A DNA stretch of 64,000 bases, from positions 1,312,001-1,376,000 of the forward strand of contig CP066204.1 in NCBI GenBank assembly GCA_016237705.1, given 5' to 3'. Positions 32,335 to 41,498 of the stretch are shown in pieces. A program made the translations under genes and the position numbers. Origin of the DNA: Aerococcaceae bacterium zg-252 (lineage in GTDB: Bacteria; Bacillota; Bacilli; Lactobacillales; Aerococcaceae). The stretch's first letter is position 1. Each line of letters opens with the position of its first letter. The notes under the pieces were generated by a model that was given only the letters and a program-made list of their open reading frames with translations, had not been told where the DNA came from and made no database searches.

Positions 32335-33456
32335 TTACAACTCATCAATGCTCAATTGAATCGTCATCGATTCCGGTTCAACTAAATTCGACACCGATAC
32401 TCCTAACAACCGAATTGATTTATCAAGATTACCATGCAATTGCCACAGTTGCTGTGCAATTTGATAACAATTTTTAGCGTCATTAAAATATTCGACCACC
32501 TGTTGTTGACGAGTGATAGTTTCAAAATCATCATATCGTATTTTTAAAGTCACTAAGTTCGTTAAAACTCCTTTGGCTTGGACTTTTTCCATGACACGCT
32601 CGCATAAGCGTTGAATATGGTCGAGCACTTGTGCTTCCTGTTCTAAAAATTGACTGAATGTTCGCTCACGACCTATCGATTTGCGACTGCGTTGATTGCT
32701 GACCGGTGCATCATGAACACCACGCACTTTATGATAGAGCGAGTACCCCATTTTGCCAAAATGTTGAATTAACGTATCAAACGATGTATTATACAAATCT
32801 TCGCCTGTCTTAATGCCTAATTCATGAAAATGCCCCACTGATTTTTTACCAACGCCATAAAATTTTTCAATCGGTAATTGCTTTAAAAATGGCACCGCCT
32901 GTTCTGGAGTCACCAGTGTAATACCTTTTGGCTTGTGAAAATCCGATGCAATTTTAGCAATAAATTTATTATAGGATACTCCAATCGAACACGTTAACTG
33001 CAAAGTATCCCATATTTCTTGTTGAATCATGCGTGCTAATTTAAGAGCACTCCATTCACCTAAATGATTTTCGGTTACATCTAAATAGGCTTCATCTAAT
33101 GATAAAGGTTCGATTTTATCCGTATATTTTAAAAATATTTGACGTATTTGATTGGAAACTTCTTGATAATACTGCATATTTCCTTGAATAAATACGGCTT
33201 TGGGACATAATTTATAGGCTTTCATCGCAGGCATCGCCGAGTGAATACCGTATTGTCTAGCAATATAATTACACGTCGACACAATTCCTCTACCCTCTGT
33301 TAAATTGGGGTGCTTGGCAATGACAACTGGACGATTTTTTAATGCTGGATTATCGCGCACTTCAATACTGGCATAGAAAGCATCCATATCGACATGTAAG
33401 ATTTTACGTGATGTATCCGGTACTGGTTCAGCAAAGGTTAACAATCCATATTGCAT
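32335..33456 (-). CDS. dinB: DNA polymerase IV (Y family)
   Basis: 373-residue translesion polymerase. Catalytic motifs are LHVDMDAFYASIEVRDNP and LSLDEAYLDVTEN; the little-finger region has GRERTFSQFLEQE. AGGAGGG precedes the ATG. It follows a YjbR-like gene by 26 bp, probably as an operon. No LexA-type box was recognised upstream. Confidence 0.96.
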   Translation of the reverse strand: MQYGLLTFAEPVPDTSRKILHVDMDAFYASIEVRDNPALKNRPVVIAKHPNLTEGRGIVSTCNYIARQYGIHSAMPAMKAYKLCPKAVFIQGNMQYYQEVSNQIRQIFLKYTDKIEPLSLDEAYLDVTENHLGEWSALKLARMIQQEIWDTLQLTCSIGVSYNKFIAKIASDFHKPKGITLVTPEQAVPFLKQLPIEKFYGVGKKSVGHFHELGIKTGEDLYNTSFDTLIQHFGKMGYSLYHKVRGVHDAPVSNQRSRKSIGRERTFSQFLEQEAQVLDHIQRLCERVMEKVQAKGVLTNLVTLKIRYDDFETITRQQQVVEYFNDAKNCYQIAQQLWQLHGNLDKSIRLLGVSVSNLVEPESMTIQLSIDEL

Positions 33457-33482
33457 ACTTTCCCTCCTTCATAATTTGGTAA

Positions 33483-34121
33483 CTAATGAGATACTAAATG
33501 ATAACTCTGTTGAATCATTGACATTATGGCTTCGCTAATTGTATTTTCACGTAAATAAATGGACAGCCAATGCTTTTTATTCATGTGGTAAGCAGGGAAA
33601 AACGTATGGTAATCAATACGAGCCTTAATTGTTTCAGGTGGTAATTTAATATTTAAAATCGATACATTCTCCTTTGTATCTAATCCTATTTTTTCACCTG
33701 AAATTTCCGTATACAAGGCAAACCAACTACCATTTATTTTAAAAGTTGAAAAATTAGGCGATTTTTCCCATGGTCGCTCAATTTGTGCCTGCGGAAATTG
33801 TTGGCTTAATAATGTTTCCATGCGTTCTTGCGTCATGTGTTCGTTCGTCGACCATTCTAATAATTGCTGCTGAATTAATTCTTTGATACGTTCGGCATTC
33901 GAATGATTCGTTTGATAAAAAGGTAACCAGACATCATCAAATTGTAAATCGATGACTTCAATAGATGTTCCAGTTTGAGTCACCGTTATGTTCACACTCA
34001 ACTGTGGTGCTTCATCAAATTGTAGTTTTTTTCTCACGAAATTCTCTTGCACGTCAAAACCTTTGCTCTGCCATGCTTCATTATCGAAATCACTCAATCG
34101 TAATTGCTTAGTAAACATCAT
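33483..34121 (-). CDS. MmcQ/YjbR family protein with N-terminal extension
   Basis: 212 residues. The C-terminal half (about 115-212) matches the MmcQ/YjbR fold: SPNFSTFKINGSWFALYTEI, LPPETIKARIDYHTFFPAYH and MNKKHWLSIYL. This family resembles DNA-binding folds, but its role is not established. The N-terminal 100 residues are not recognised. The start is one of two adjacent ATGs after AAGGTGGTG. It probably heads a two-gene unit with dinB. Confidence 0.7.
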   Translation of the reverse strand: MMFTKQLRLSDFDNEAWQSKGFDVQENFVRKKLQFDEAPQLSVNITVTQTGTSIEVIDLQFDDVWLPFYQTNHSNAERIKELIQQQLLEWSTNEHMTQERMETLLSQQFPQAQIERPWEKSPNFSTFKINGSWFALYTEISGEKIGLDTKENVSILNIKLPPETIKARIDYHTFFPAYHMNKKHWLSIYLRENTISEAIMSMIQQSYHLVSH

Positions 34122-34177
34122 CTATCACCACCTTGTTAATTAAAATATAGTACTTAGTTCCATTGTCGCACTATATG

Positions 34178-34296
34178 GATAACGGCTCCAATGAGCTGAA
34201 ATGACGTCCACTTCACAAAACACCTCTGTGCGTTATCACGCACTCCGGCATTTTGCTCCAGTGGTTCATTTCAAAACGCTCATTGTCGCACTATGT
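34178..34296. repeat. Dispersed long-palindrome repeat, near-consensus copy
   Basis: Left arm GAGCTGAAATGACGTCCACTT, core GTGCGTTATCACGCAC, right arm CTCCAGTGGTTCATTTC, end CATTGTCGCACTATGT. GAGC/GCTC and TGAAATGA/TCATTTCA anchor the outer stem. A fragment of another copy's end motif lies just before it (about 34157-34177). Confidence 0.85.
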
Positions 34297-34415
34297 TAAT
34301 TCCGGCTCGTTCGGACTGCCTCGACGTCCACTTCGCATAGCTCTTGAAGTGCTTTGGCACTTCTTCGACCTCTGCTCCAGTGATTCAAGGCAGAACGTCC
34401 TCTCTCGCACTATGT
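34297..34415. repeat. Dispersed long-palindrome repeat, second copy in tandem
   Basis: Left arm ACTGCCTCGACGTCCACTTCG, core GAAGTGCTTTGGCACTTC, right arm CTCCAGTGATTCAAGGCAG, end CTCTCGCACTATGTG. CTGCCT and AGGCAG pair where other copies have unrelated bases. Confidence 0.85.
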
Positions 34416-34464
34416 GAAAAAAACAGGTTTGAAACATACTTTCAAACCCATTTTGATTCATTAT

Positions 34465-34571
34465 GTTTGTTAGGCTTATCTTGGCATTCACTTCACAAAA
34501 TCCCTATATGCACTAACCTTATGCAAGAATTTTGCCCCATTTGTTCCAATCAGAGCAATCTCGCTCCTACC
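34465..34571. repeat. Degenerate third copy of the long-palindrome repeat
   Basis: Recognisable pieces are CTTGGCATTCACTTCACAAAAT, the core TATGCACTAACCTTATGCA, the arm AATTTTGCCCCATTTGTTCCAA and CAATCTCGCTCCTAC. Together with the two copies before it, it fills the 450-bp gap between ugd and the YjbR-like gene. Confidence 0.6.
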
Positions 34572-35738
34572 TTAATTTTCATTGAAAATATCTCGTGTAT
34601 AAACTTTATCCACTACATCTGCTAAGGCATCTGAGTGTCGGTTCGCTAAAATGATTTGTGCTTGTTCTTTGAAATTCGCTAACTGAGGTTCAACACGATA
34701 GCCTTCAAATTCATCTACTGATAAAGTTGGCTCATAGATGATAACTTCAATTCCTTTAGCACGTAATAATTCCATTACGCCTTGAATTGATGATTCTCTA
34801 AAGTTATCTGAACCGGTCTTCATCGTCAAACGATACACACCGACACATTTCGGCTTCAATTTAATGATTTGATTGGCAATATGCGATTTACGTGTCGCAT
34901 TCGATGATACAATCGCTTCAATTAAATTATTCGGCACATTAGTATAATTCGCTAATAATTGTTTCGTATCTTTTGGTAAGCAATATCCGCCATAGCCAAA
35001 TGACGGATTATTATAATGCGTTCCGATACGTGGGTCTAATCCAACTCCTTGAATAATCGACTTCGTATCCAACCCTCTCACTTCAGCATAAGTATCCAAC
35101 TCATTAAAGAACGATACTCGCATTGCTAAATAGGTATTCGCAAATAATTTTACTGCCTCTGCTTCTGTCGAATTCATCAACAAAATTTCGACATTTTCTT
35201 TCAACGCACCTTCTAATAATAAATCAGCAAACGCTTGTCCTTTTTCTCCTTGATTGCCAACGATAATGCGTGACGGATATAAATTATCATACAATGCACG
35301 ACCTTCACGCAAAAATTCCGGTGAAAAAATAATCGTTAAATTAGGATACAACTGTTGCATTTTCTCAGTGAATCCAACTGGAATCGTCGATTTGATGACA
35401 ATAATGGCGTTCGGATTTAAAGTTGCGACCTGTGTAATCACACTTTCAACTGATGTCGTATCAAAATAATTTGTTGTTTCATTATAATTGGTAGGCGTCG
35501 CAATCACAATCCAATCAGCTTTTTCATAAGCAAATTGGGCATCATCTGTCGCAGTTAAATTCAATTGTTTATTCGATAGATAGTCTTGAATTTCATTGTC
35601 AACGATATGTGCTTGACGTCGGTTAATTTTTTCGACAATCGTTGGATTAATTTCTAAAAGCGTAACCTCATGATGTTGTGCGAACAAAATAGCATTGGAT
35701 AAACCAACGTATCCAGCACCCACTACGGTAATTTTCAT
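34572..35738 (-). CDS. ugd: UDP-glucose 6-dehydrogenase
   Basis: 388-residue NAD-dependent enzyme making UDP-glucuronate from UDP-glucose. The Rossmann motif [13 protein letters not shown] starts the protein; the catalytic Cys253 is in [34 protein letters not shown] is also typical. It is in the same direction as an LCP ligase and galE upstream; galU, which makes its substrate, is 7 kb away on the other strand. The set suggests synthesis of a cell-surface polysaccharide with uronic acid. Confidence 0.96.
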   Translation of the reverse strand: MKITVVGAGYVGLSNAILFAQHHEVTLLEINPTIVEKINRRQAHIVDNEIQDYLSNKQLNLTATDDAQFAYEKADWIVIATPTNYNETTNYFDTTSVESVITQVATLNPNAIIVIKSTIPVGFTEKMQQLYPNLTIIFSPEFLREGRALYDNLYPSRIIVGNQGEKGQAFADLLLEGALKENVEILLMNSTEAEAVKLFANTYLAMRVSFFNELDTYAEVRGLDTKSIIQGVGLDPRIGTHYNNPSFGYGGYCLPKDTKQLLANYTNVPNNLIEAIVSSNATRKSHIANQIIKLKPKCVGVYRLTMKTGSDNFRESSIQGVMELLRAKGIEVIIYEPTLSVDEFEGYRVEPQLANFKEQAQIILANRHSDALADVVDKVYTRDIFNEN

Positions 35739-35801
35739 ATTTTTCCTTCTTTCACTTTAATAAACATTGAAAAATCAGCAGTATTGCTTTCTATTTTGAC
35801 A

Positions 35802-37172
35802 TTATTCTTCACTCGGTGCATTACCAACCGGATCTGCCACCGACTCAACTGGTGTTTCCGGTATCTCAGGTTCAGTCGGTTCTACTACTGGTGGGGCTAT
35901 TTCTGATATAGCCGGATCAGTTGGAACTGGTGGTGAGGTAATTAACGTACTATTTTCAGACTGTGAAATTGGCGGTGTCACCACTGGTGCTGTCCAACCA
36001 CTGCCTACTTCATTGTAATTACTCACTGACGGATTCGTATAGTTATCATAATTATAATAATTTTCTTGTTGTCGAATCGTTTGAACCAATTGTTGTGCCT
36101 CATTAATTTCATCAATTTGTGCTTGCGATAAACCACTTGGATATTGATTCATCACAATTGTCGTCGTCTTCGTTACTGGTTTATCCGAATCGGATAATGG
36201 GTCTTTCAACGTATTCGCCGTAATGACTGGTAAATCCGTATGTTGCCTTAATTCATTCGCAACTTTTAAACGGTCGCTCATCGGAATGTAAAAATAAAAA
36301 ATTTCATCAAAGTAAATTTCTTGAAACTTTTCAAAGCGAAGTGCACTAATATTATTTAATGCTGGCATATATTTAGGATAGACCGACAACAATGTTGAAA
36401 AATCAAAGTTCGTTCTAACATTTTTCGCCACAATTTTTAATAAGTCTGAATAATATGAAATGGAGTTAACAGATAATAATTTATCCACAATCGCCTTAAT
36501 CACAATTTTTTGTCGATTTTGACGACCAATTTCACCTTGTGGGTCATCGTATCGCATTCTTGCAAAATTCATCGCTTTGACTCCATTGACTTGACGTGTT
36601 TCTCCTTTTTTAAAATTCGTGCCACGATAGGTAAAAGTTAATGGACTCGTCACTTCAATTCCACCAATCGCATCAATCAATTGCTCTAATGCCGACATAT
36701 CGACAACAGCATAGTAGTCAATCGGAATATTTAAAAACTTTTGTACCGTGTCAATCGACAATTGAGCACCACCAAAGGCATAAGCATGGTTGATTTTGTC
36801 CGGAGTGGAATAACCGTCTATATAGGTCAAGGTATCACGTGGAATGCTTAGCATTTTAGTCGATTGCAATTCAGGATTCAAACTGACAATCATAATGGTA
36901 TCAGAACGGCTTACATATCCTTCAGACTCTAAACGTTCAATATTATTACCATCTGTTCCGAGCAATAAAATATTAATCGGATCACTATTGGTAATTTCTA
37001 CTTTTTTTTCACGAATCGGTTGTATCGCTACTTCTTCTACCACCGATTGTTTTAGTCCTTGAATATCATGGTTGATTTTATAAAATAAACCGACACCTGC
37101 AATGATGACTACTGCAAGTAATACCAGCAATATCTTTATTACGCTGATTTTGCCCTTTTTATTCTTAAACAT
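35802..37172 (-). CDS. LytR-CpsA-Psr (LCP) family glycopolymer ligase
   Basis: 456-residue membrane-anchored enzyme that attaches glycopolymers to peptidoglycan. An N-terminal membrane segment (about 10-32) is followed by the LCP domain with ILLLGTDGN, SRSDTIMIVSLNP, MLSIPRDT, KINHAYAFGG, FARMRYDDPQGEIGRQNRQK. The pyrophosphate-binding Arg residues (in RSDT, IPRDT and GRQNRQ) are present. The C-terminal ~100 residues are Pro/Glu/Thr-rich. It neighbours ugd and a degenerate LCP-like gene. Confidence 0.94.
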   Translation of the reverse strand: MFKNKKGKISVIKILLVLLAVVIIAGVGLFYKINHDIQGLKQSVVEEVAIQPIREKKVEITNSDPINILLLGTDGNNIERLESEGYVSRSDTIMIVSLNPELQSTKMLSIPRDTLTYIDGYSTPDKINHAYAFGGAQLSIDTVQKFLNIPIDYYAVVDMSALEQLIDAIGGIEVTSPLTFTYRGTNFKKGETRQVNGVKAMNFARMRYDDPQGEIGRQNRQKIVIKAIVDKLLSVNSISYYSDLLKIVAKNVRTNFDFSTLLSVYPKYMPALNNISALRFEKFQEIYFDEIFYFYIPMSDRLKVANELRQHTDLPVITANTLKDPLSDSDKPVTKTTTIVMNQYPSGLSQAQIDEINEAQQLVQTIRQQENYYNYDNYTNPSVSNYNEVGSGWTAPVVTPPISQSENSTLITSPPVPTDPAISEIAPPVVEPTEPEIPETPVESVADPVGNAPSEE

Positions 37173-37220
37173 GCTGATCTTCCTTAATTAAACTCATGAT
37201 TTCTCTCTCCAATCCATCAC

Positions 37221-38129
37221 TCACTCTTCACTCATTAATCTTTGGATTTGCTGACGTACTTCATCTTGATTCGCTGTTGAAATCATTACATGAGTAGCAT
37301 TATCAAGCGATTGCTGCCAACTTAGTTGGCTTAATCGTAAAAACTCTTTCCAAGTAATAGAACTATTAATCGCTGTATCTGCTGCTTCAAAATAATATTG
37401 CCAATTTAAAAAATGCTGCCAATCGAATAGCTTTTTCCGTAAACTATCCATTACTTCTATTTGTCGTTGTGCAGTTAGTTCATTGGTTTCATCAGAATCA
37501 TGTAAAATATATTGTAATACTTGCCTAGTTGAAAGTAAAGTTTCCTCGCCTGCTGTAATGACTTTGTCGTCAAGTTGTAAATTAGTTTCCGCCTGAATCG
37601 CCAACCCTTGTAACTTTTCAAATAAAGGTCTTGCATGCGATAGATTATATAATGTGGCATATTGCACAGGAGTATTGATGAGTGTTTCAATTTGAGATTG
37701 AATTTGTATCATTTCCTTGCGTGGATTATATTCAACCAGTGTTTTATCACCGATTTTGAGTTCCGGAGACAGACTAAATTGAATACTCTTTTTAGTCTGT
37801 GGATTAATAGCTGTTAATTGCCAAGCAATCGCTTGTTCCGGTTGGATTCTTCCAGCGTCCGGAAAAGCCATACCGACCGTCAAAATAACGGTCGGCTGGG
37901 ATTGCATCATCGCATGTTCATCTTCCATTTGCCATTCAGATTGGTATAAAAATTGGTTATAATAATGCGATGCTCGCTGATACTTTTGATACGCGAAGAA
38001 AAATAATATTACTAAAACAATCATCGCAATAAATCCTGTAATGAACGGATTTTTACGTTTCGGTCGTTTTCTTGGTGCAATGGTTTGACCAATGGTTTGG
38101 TTTCTACTAACTGGTTGTGATTTCTTCAT
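37221..38129 (-). CDS. Single-pass membrane protein, probable degenerate LCP-like domain
   Basis: 302 residues: a Lys/Arg-rich N-terminus, one membrane segment (about 29-47) and an external domain. No standard motif is intact. Read against the adjacent LCP protein, the order of elements is kept: TAINPQTKKSIQFSLSPEL in place of VSLNPELQSTKMLSIPRDT, then QIETLINTPVQYATLYNLSH and QGLAIQAE, then AGEETLLSTRQVLQYI and LTAQRQIEVMDSLRKKL. The catalytic IPRD arginine is missing. I infer a divergent, probably non-catalytic LCP paralogue. This is remote similarity seen by eye and could be wrong. Confidence 0.6.
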   Translation of the reverse strand: MKKSQPVSRNQTIGQTIAPRKRPKRKNPFITGFIAMIVLVILFFFAYQKYQRASHYYNQFLYQSEWQMEDEHAMMQSQPTVILTVGMAFPDAGRIQPEQAIAWQLTAINPQTKKSIQFSLSPELKIGDKTLVEYNPRKEMIQIQSQIETLINTPVQYATLYNLSHARPLFEKLQGLAIQAETNLQLDDKVITAGEETLLSTRQVLQYILHDSDETNELTAQRQIEVMDSLRKKLFDWQHFLNWQYYFEAADTAINSSITWKEFLRLSQLSWQQSLDNATHVMISTANQDEVRQQIQRLMSEE

Positions 38130-38144
38130 CGTATCACCAACATA

Positions 38145-39161
38145 CTATGCACCATATCCTTGTGGATTGTTTGATTGCCATTTCCATGAATCACGGCACA
38201 TATCTTCTAATGTTTTTTCAGTTTTCCAGTTCAACTCACGATTGGCTGCAGTTACATCTGCATAGCATACTGCCACATCACCCGGACGTCGCTCGCTGAT
38301 AACGTGTTTGACTTCTATTTCATTCGTACGTTCAAACGCATGAACTAAGTCCAATACACTATACCCAACACCTGTACCTAAATTATAAACTTTAACACCT
38401 TTTTGTTGCTCATTTTTTGCTAATGCACGAATATGCCCTTTCGCCAAATCAACGACATGAATATAATCACGAACACCAGTTCCGTCATGCGTATCATAGT
38501 CATTACCAAAAACTGTCAATTGCTCACGTTTTCCAACTGCCACTTGCGTAATATATGGCATTAAATTATTCGGAATCCCTTGTGGGTCTTCTCCAATGCG
38601 ACCTGATTCGTGTGCTCCGATTGGATTGAAATAACGTAAAATCGTAATACTCCATTCATTATCTGACACTGCCAAATCTTGTAATAGATGTTCATTGACT
38701 ACTTTTGTATAACCGTACGGACTATTTGCTGTATCAGCTGGCATTGTTTCAACTAATGGTGACGGATTATTTAATCCATACACCGTTGCAGATGAACTAA
38801 AGACAATATCTTTAACACCAAATTCTTGCATCACTTCTACTAACGCAAGTGTTCCCTCAATATTGTTATGATAATAAGCTAACGGTTTAGCAACAGACTC
38901 TCCTACTGCTTTATATCCTGCAAAATGGATGACAGATTCAATTGTATTTTCTTTAAAAATTTCACGTAATGCATCACGATTTAAAATATCAGCTTCATAA
39001 AATTTAAAGGTTTTACCTGAAATTTCTTTAATTCGTTCTAATACGGCTGGTTTACTATTATAAAAATTATCGACAATCACAACTTCTTTATCTAGAGCTA
39101 GTAATTCAACAACTGTATGACTACCAATATATCCAGCTCCACCTGTTACTAATACTGCCAT
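38145..39161 (-). CDS. galE: UDP-glucose 4-epimerase
   Basis: 338-residue extended SDR that interconverts UDP-glucose and UDP-galactose. It starts MAVLVTGGAGYIGSHTVVEL (NAD motif GGAGYIG); the catalytic Tyr-Lys is in NSPYGYTKVVNEHLL. GGGGAG fixes the ATG at 39161; the frame is open to 39209. It is first gene of the galE / LCP-like / LCP / ugd run. Confidence 0.96.
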   Translation of the reverse strand: MAVLVTGGAGYIGSHTVVELLALDKEVVIVDNFYNSKPAVLERIKEISGKTFKFYEADILNRDALREIFKENTIESVIHFAGYKAVGESVAKPLAYYHNNIEGTLALVEVMQEFGVKDIVFSSSATVYGLNNPSPLVETMPADTANSPYGYTKVVNEHLLQDLAVSDNEWSITILRYFNPIGAHESGRIGEDPQGIPNNLMPYITQVAVGKREQLTVFGNDYDTHDGTGVRDYIHVVDLAKGHIRALAKNEQQKGVKVYNLGTGVGYSVLDLVHAFERTNEIEVKHVISERRPGDVAVCYADVTAANRELNWKTEKTLEDMCRDSWKWQSNNPQGYGA

Positions 39162-39341
39162 ATAAAACACTCCCCTATACGTTATGTTTTTCTTTTCAAT
39201 ACTAATCATAATATTTAAAAAAACTTACTGTCTTGATTATAACATTTTTCAAAGACTTCTCAATGTTGAACCCCTAATTTTTTAGAAAATTTAACGTATC
39301 AAAACTTTTAGCAAAATTATTATGCCCTATGATTAAAAGTT

Positions 39342-39350
39342 TGGTATAAT
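39342..39350 (+). promoter_or_regulatory. Extended -10 promoter of the flavodoxin gene
   Basis: TGGTATAAT gives an extended -10 (TATAAT at 39345-39350) without a clear -35 box. The transcript would begin just before the structured leader at 39383. Confidence 0.55.
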
Positions 39351-39382
39351 AAGTCTATATATTTTCATATTGAATTAGAAAT

Positions 39383-39466
39383 AGGTACTTCGATAGTAGG
39401 CATAATGATACATAGCTATACAGTATCATCAACCTACAAGACGTTAATTATCATTATCGAACACCT
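39383..39466 (+). promoter_or_regulatory. Structured 5' leader of the flavodoxin gene
   Basis: Nested pairings in the 5' UTR: AGGT and TTCGATA (39383-39395) with TATCGAA and ACCT (39455-39466); GTAGG (39396-39400) with CCTAC (39433-39437); ATGATAC (39405-39411) with GTATCAT (39423-39429). A second TATCAT (39449-39454) offers an alternative partner for ATGATA. It does not resemble the FMN riboswitch. It may be an undescribed cis-regulatory RNA. Confidence 0.45.
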
Positions 39467-39488
39467 TACTTAAAGGAGGAATATACAA

Positions 39489-39935
39489 TTGGCAGAAGCA
39501 CTAATCGTTTTCGCTAGTCTTACTGGTAATACTGAGCAAATGGCTGATATTGTAGCCGAAGCACTTGAAGCAAGAGGGATTGACGTTGAAATCGTTGACT
39601 CAATGCAAGCCGATGCACAAGATTTTTTAGATTATGACATTTGTATCGTGGGTAGCTATACCTACGGTGTAGACGGCGTACTACCTGATGAGATGATTGA
39701 TTTTCACGAAGAATTAGGTGAATTAGATTTAACAGGGAAAATTTTTGGAGTCTTTGGTTCAGGCGATGATTTTTATGACTATTTCTGTGCAGCTGTTGAC
39801 TTTTTCGAAGACCAGTTTATTAAAACAGGTGCAACAAAAGGTGGCGACAGTGTCAAAGTAAACTTAAATGCAGAAGATGAAGACATCGTCAACTTACAAG
39901 CATTAGCAAATGCTATTGCAGATAAAGTGGAATAA
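39489..39935 (+). CDS. Flavodoxin (TTG start)
   Basis: 148-residue FMN electron carrier. The phosphate loop FASLTGNTEQMADIVAE binds FMN phosphate, and the later loops VGSYTYGVDGVLP and FGSGDDFYDYFCAAVDFF contact the ring. The only sensible start is TTG at 39489, 8 nt after AAAGGAGGA, giving MAEALIVFASLTG. A weak start plus a long folded leader suggests regulated expression. The aminopeptidase gene follows 20 bp later. Confidence 0.93.
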   Translation: MAEALIVFASLTGNTEQMADIVAEALEARGIDVEIVDSMQADAQDFLDYDICIVGSYTYGVDGVLPDEMIDFHEELGELDLTGKIFGVFGSGDDFYDYFCAAVDFFEDQFIKTGATKGGDSVKVNLNAEDEDIVNLQALANAIADKVE

Positions 39936-39955
39936 TTTAGAAAGCAGGTTATTAA

Positions 39956-41197
39956 ATGGTATTAGAAAACTTCAATCAATTATTAGATAAATACGCAAAA
40001 TTATTAGTAGGTAAAGGATTAAATGTTGGTAAAGGTGACCATGTCATCATCAGTTCAGATGTAGAACAAGCTCCACTCGTTCGCTTATTGACAAAACATG
40101 CTTATGAATTCGGTGCTGCTCATGTTAAAGTAAGCTGGATGGACGATGAATTAGCACGTTTAGCTTATACACATCAAAGCATTGAAACATTGACAGATAT
40201 TCCACAATATAAAATTGACGAAAGCCATTATGACATTGAAAAACGTGCAAAACGTATTGCCCTACGTTCTGGTAATCCAAATGCCTTAAAAGATGTCAAC
40301 CATGAAAAATTAGCGGCTACTGCAAAAGCCACTTCGAAATCTCTTGAAGCACAACGTATTGCGACACAAGCAAATGTCGTTAGCTGGCTTGTTTGTGCTG
40401 CTGCTGGTCAAGAGTGGGCAGAATTAGTATTTCCTAACTTAGAATCAGCTGAAGCAAAATTAGATGCATTATGGGATCAAATTTTCAAAACAACTCGTGT
40501 TTACGAAGCAGACCCAATTTCAGCTTGGAATGCACATGAAGCCTTATTGAATACCAAAGCGGATTACTTAAATGAGCAACAATTTGATGCCTTACACTAT
40601 ACTGCACCTGGTGTTGATTTTACAGTTGGTTTACCTGCAAATCACGTTTGGGAAAGTGCTGGCAGTGTCAATCAACAAGGTGAAATTTTTATCGCTAATA
40701 TGCCGACTGAAGAAGTCTTTACTGCACCGGATTATCGTCGTGCAGACGGCATTATTAAAAGTTCAAAACCATTAAGTTACAATGGTGTCGTAATTAAAGA
40801 TATGACCTTTACTTTTAAAGACGGTCAAATCGTTGATGTTAAAGCAGCTCAAGGTGAAGAAACGTTACGCAAATTAGTCGAAGAAAATGACGGTTCTCGC
40901 TCATTAGGTGAAGTAGCATTAGTGCCACATAGTTCTCCTATTTCTCAATCGAATGTGACATTTTATAATACTTTATTCGATGAAAATGCGTCAAATCACT
41001 TAGCAATCGGTTCAGCTTATGCGACATCTGTTCAAAATGGAACTAAAATGACACAAGATGAATTACAGGCTGCTGGATTAAACCGTTCTAATGTCCATGT
41101 TGATTTTATGGTGGGAACAGCAGATATGAATATTGACGGTATTACAAAAGACGGCGAGCGTGTAGCGATTTTCCGTAATGGTGAATGGGCGTTCTAG
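39956..41197 (+). CDS. pepS: M29 family aminopeptidase
   Basis: 413-residue metallo-aminopeptidase of the AmpS/PepS type, releasing N-terminal residues from peptides in the cytoplasm. Typical blocks are ANMPTEEVFTAPDYRRADG, SLGEVALVPHSSPISQSN and LFDENASNHLAIGSAY, which supply the metal-binding Glu and His residues. The start MVLENFNQLLDKYAKL follows GAAAGCAGG. It is probably cotranscribed with the flavodoxin gene. Confidence 0.93.
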   Translation: MVLENFNQLLDKYAKLLVGKGLNVGKGDHVIISSDVEQAPLVRLLTKHAYEFGAAHVKVSWMDDELARLAYTHQSIETLTDIPQYKIDESHYDIEKRAKRIALRSGNPNALKDVNHEKLAATAKATSKSLEAQRIATQANVVSWLVCAAAGQEWAELVFPNLESAEAKLDALWDQIFKTTRVYEADPISAWNAHEALLNTKADYLNEQQFDALHYTAPGVDFTVGLPANHVWESAGSVNQQGEIFIANMPTEEVFTAPDYRRADGIIKSSKPLSYNGVVIKDMTFTFKDGQIVDVKAAQGEETLRKLVEENDGSRSLGEVALVPHSSPISQSNVTFYNTLFDENASNHLAIGSAYATSVQNGTKMTQDELQAAGLNRSNVHVDFMVGTADMNIDGITKDGERVAIFRNGEWAF

Positions 41198-41225
41198 TCA
41201 AAAACGTAAATTGGAGGAAATAGGC

Positions 41226-41498
41226 ATGAAAGACAAAATAAACCACGCTGAAGCAATGGAAAAAGAAATTAGTAAACAAATTGATGAAATCGATAAACAT
41301 CTCGATCGTGGAGGCTTACTTTCACTTATTCTTGTTGTCGTGGCGATTTTTGTCATTGGATATTGGATCATTGACTTTTTTAGAATTCGAGATGACAATC
41401 CTGCCCTTTCTGTCCAAAGTCAAGTCGAATTAATGGAACGAATTGACGAACTTGAGCAACGGATAGAAACGCTCGAGTTACAGTTAGGAGTTGAGTAA
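41226..41498 (+). CDS. Small single-pass membrane protein with coiled-coil tail
   Basis: 90 residues, not recognised. N-terminal 35 residues are charged, one membrane segment follows (about 38-56, LSLILVVVAIFVIGYWII), and the C-terminal part (LMERIDELEQRIETLELQ) is a short coiled coil. The ATG at 41226 follows TTGGAGGA. Its stop overlaps the start of the glycosyltransferase gene, so the two are translationally coupled. It could help place the glycosyltransferase at the membrane; that is only inference. Confidence 0.8.
   Translation: MKDKINHAEAMEKEISKQIDEIDKHLDRGGLLSLILVVVAIFVIGYWIIDFFRIRDDNPALSVQSQVELMERIDELEQRIETLELQLGVE

Noticed and set aside
39383-39466. FMN riboswitch before the flavodoxin gene
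   Set aside because: The conserved FMN aptamer blocks are absent. Only generic nested stems are seen.
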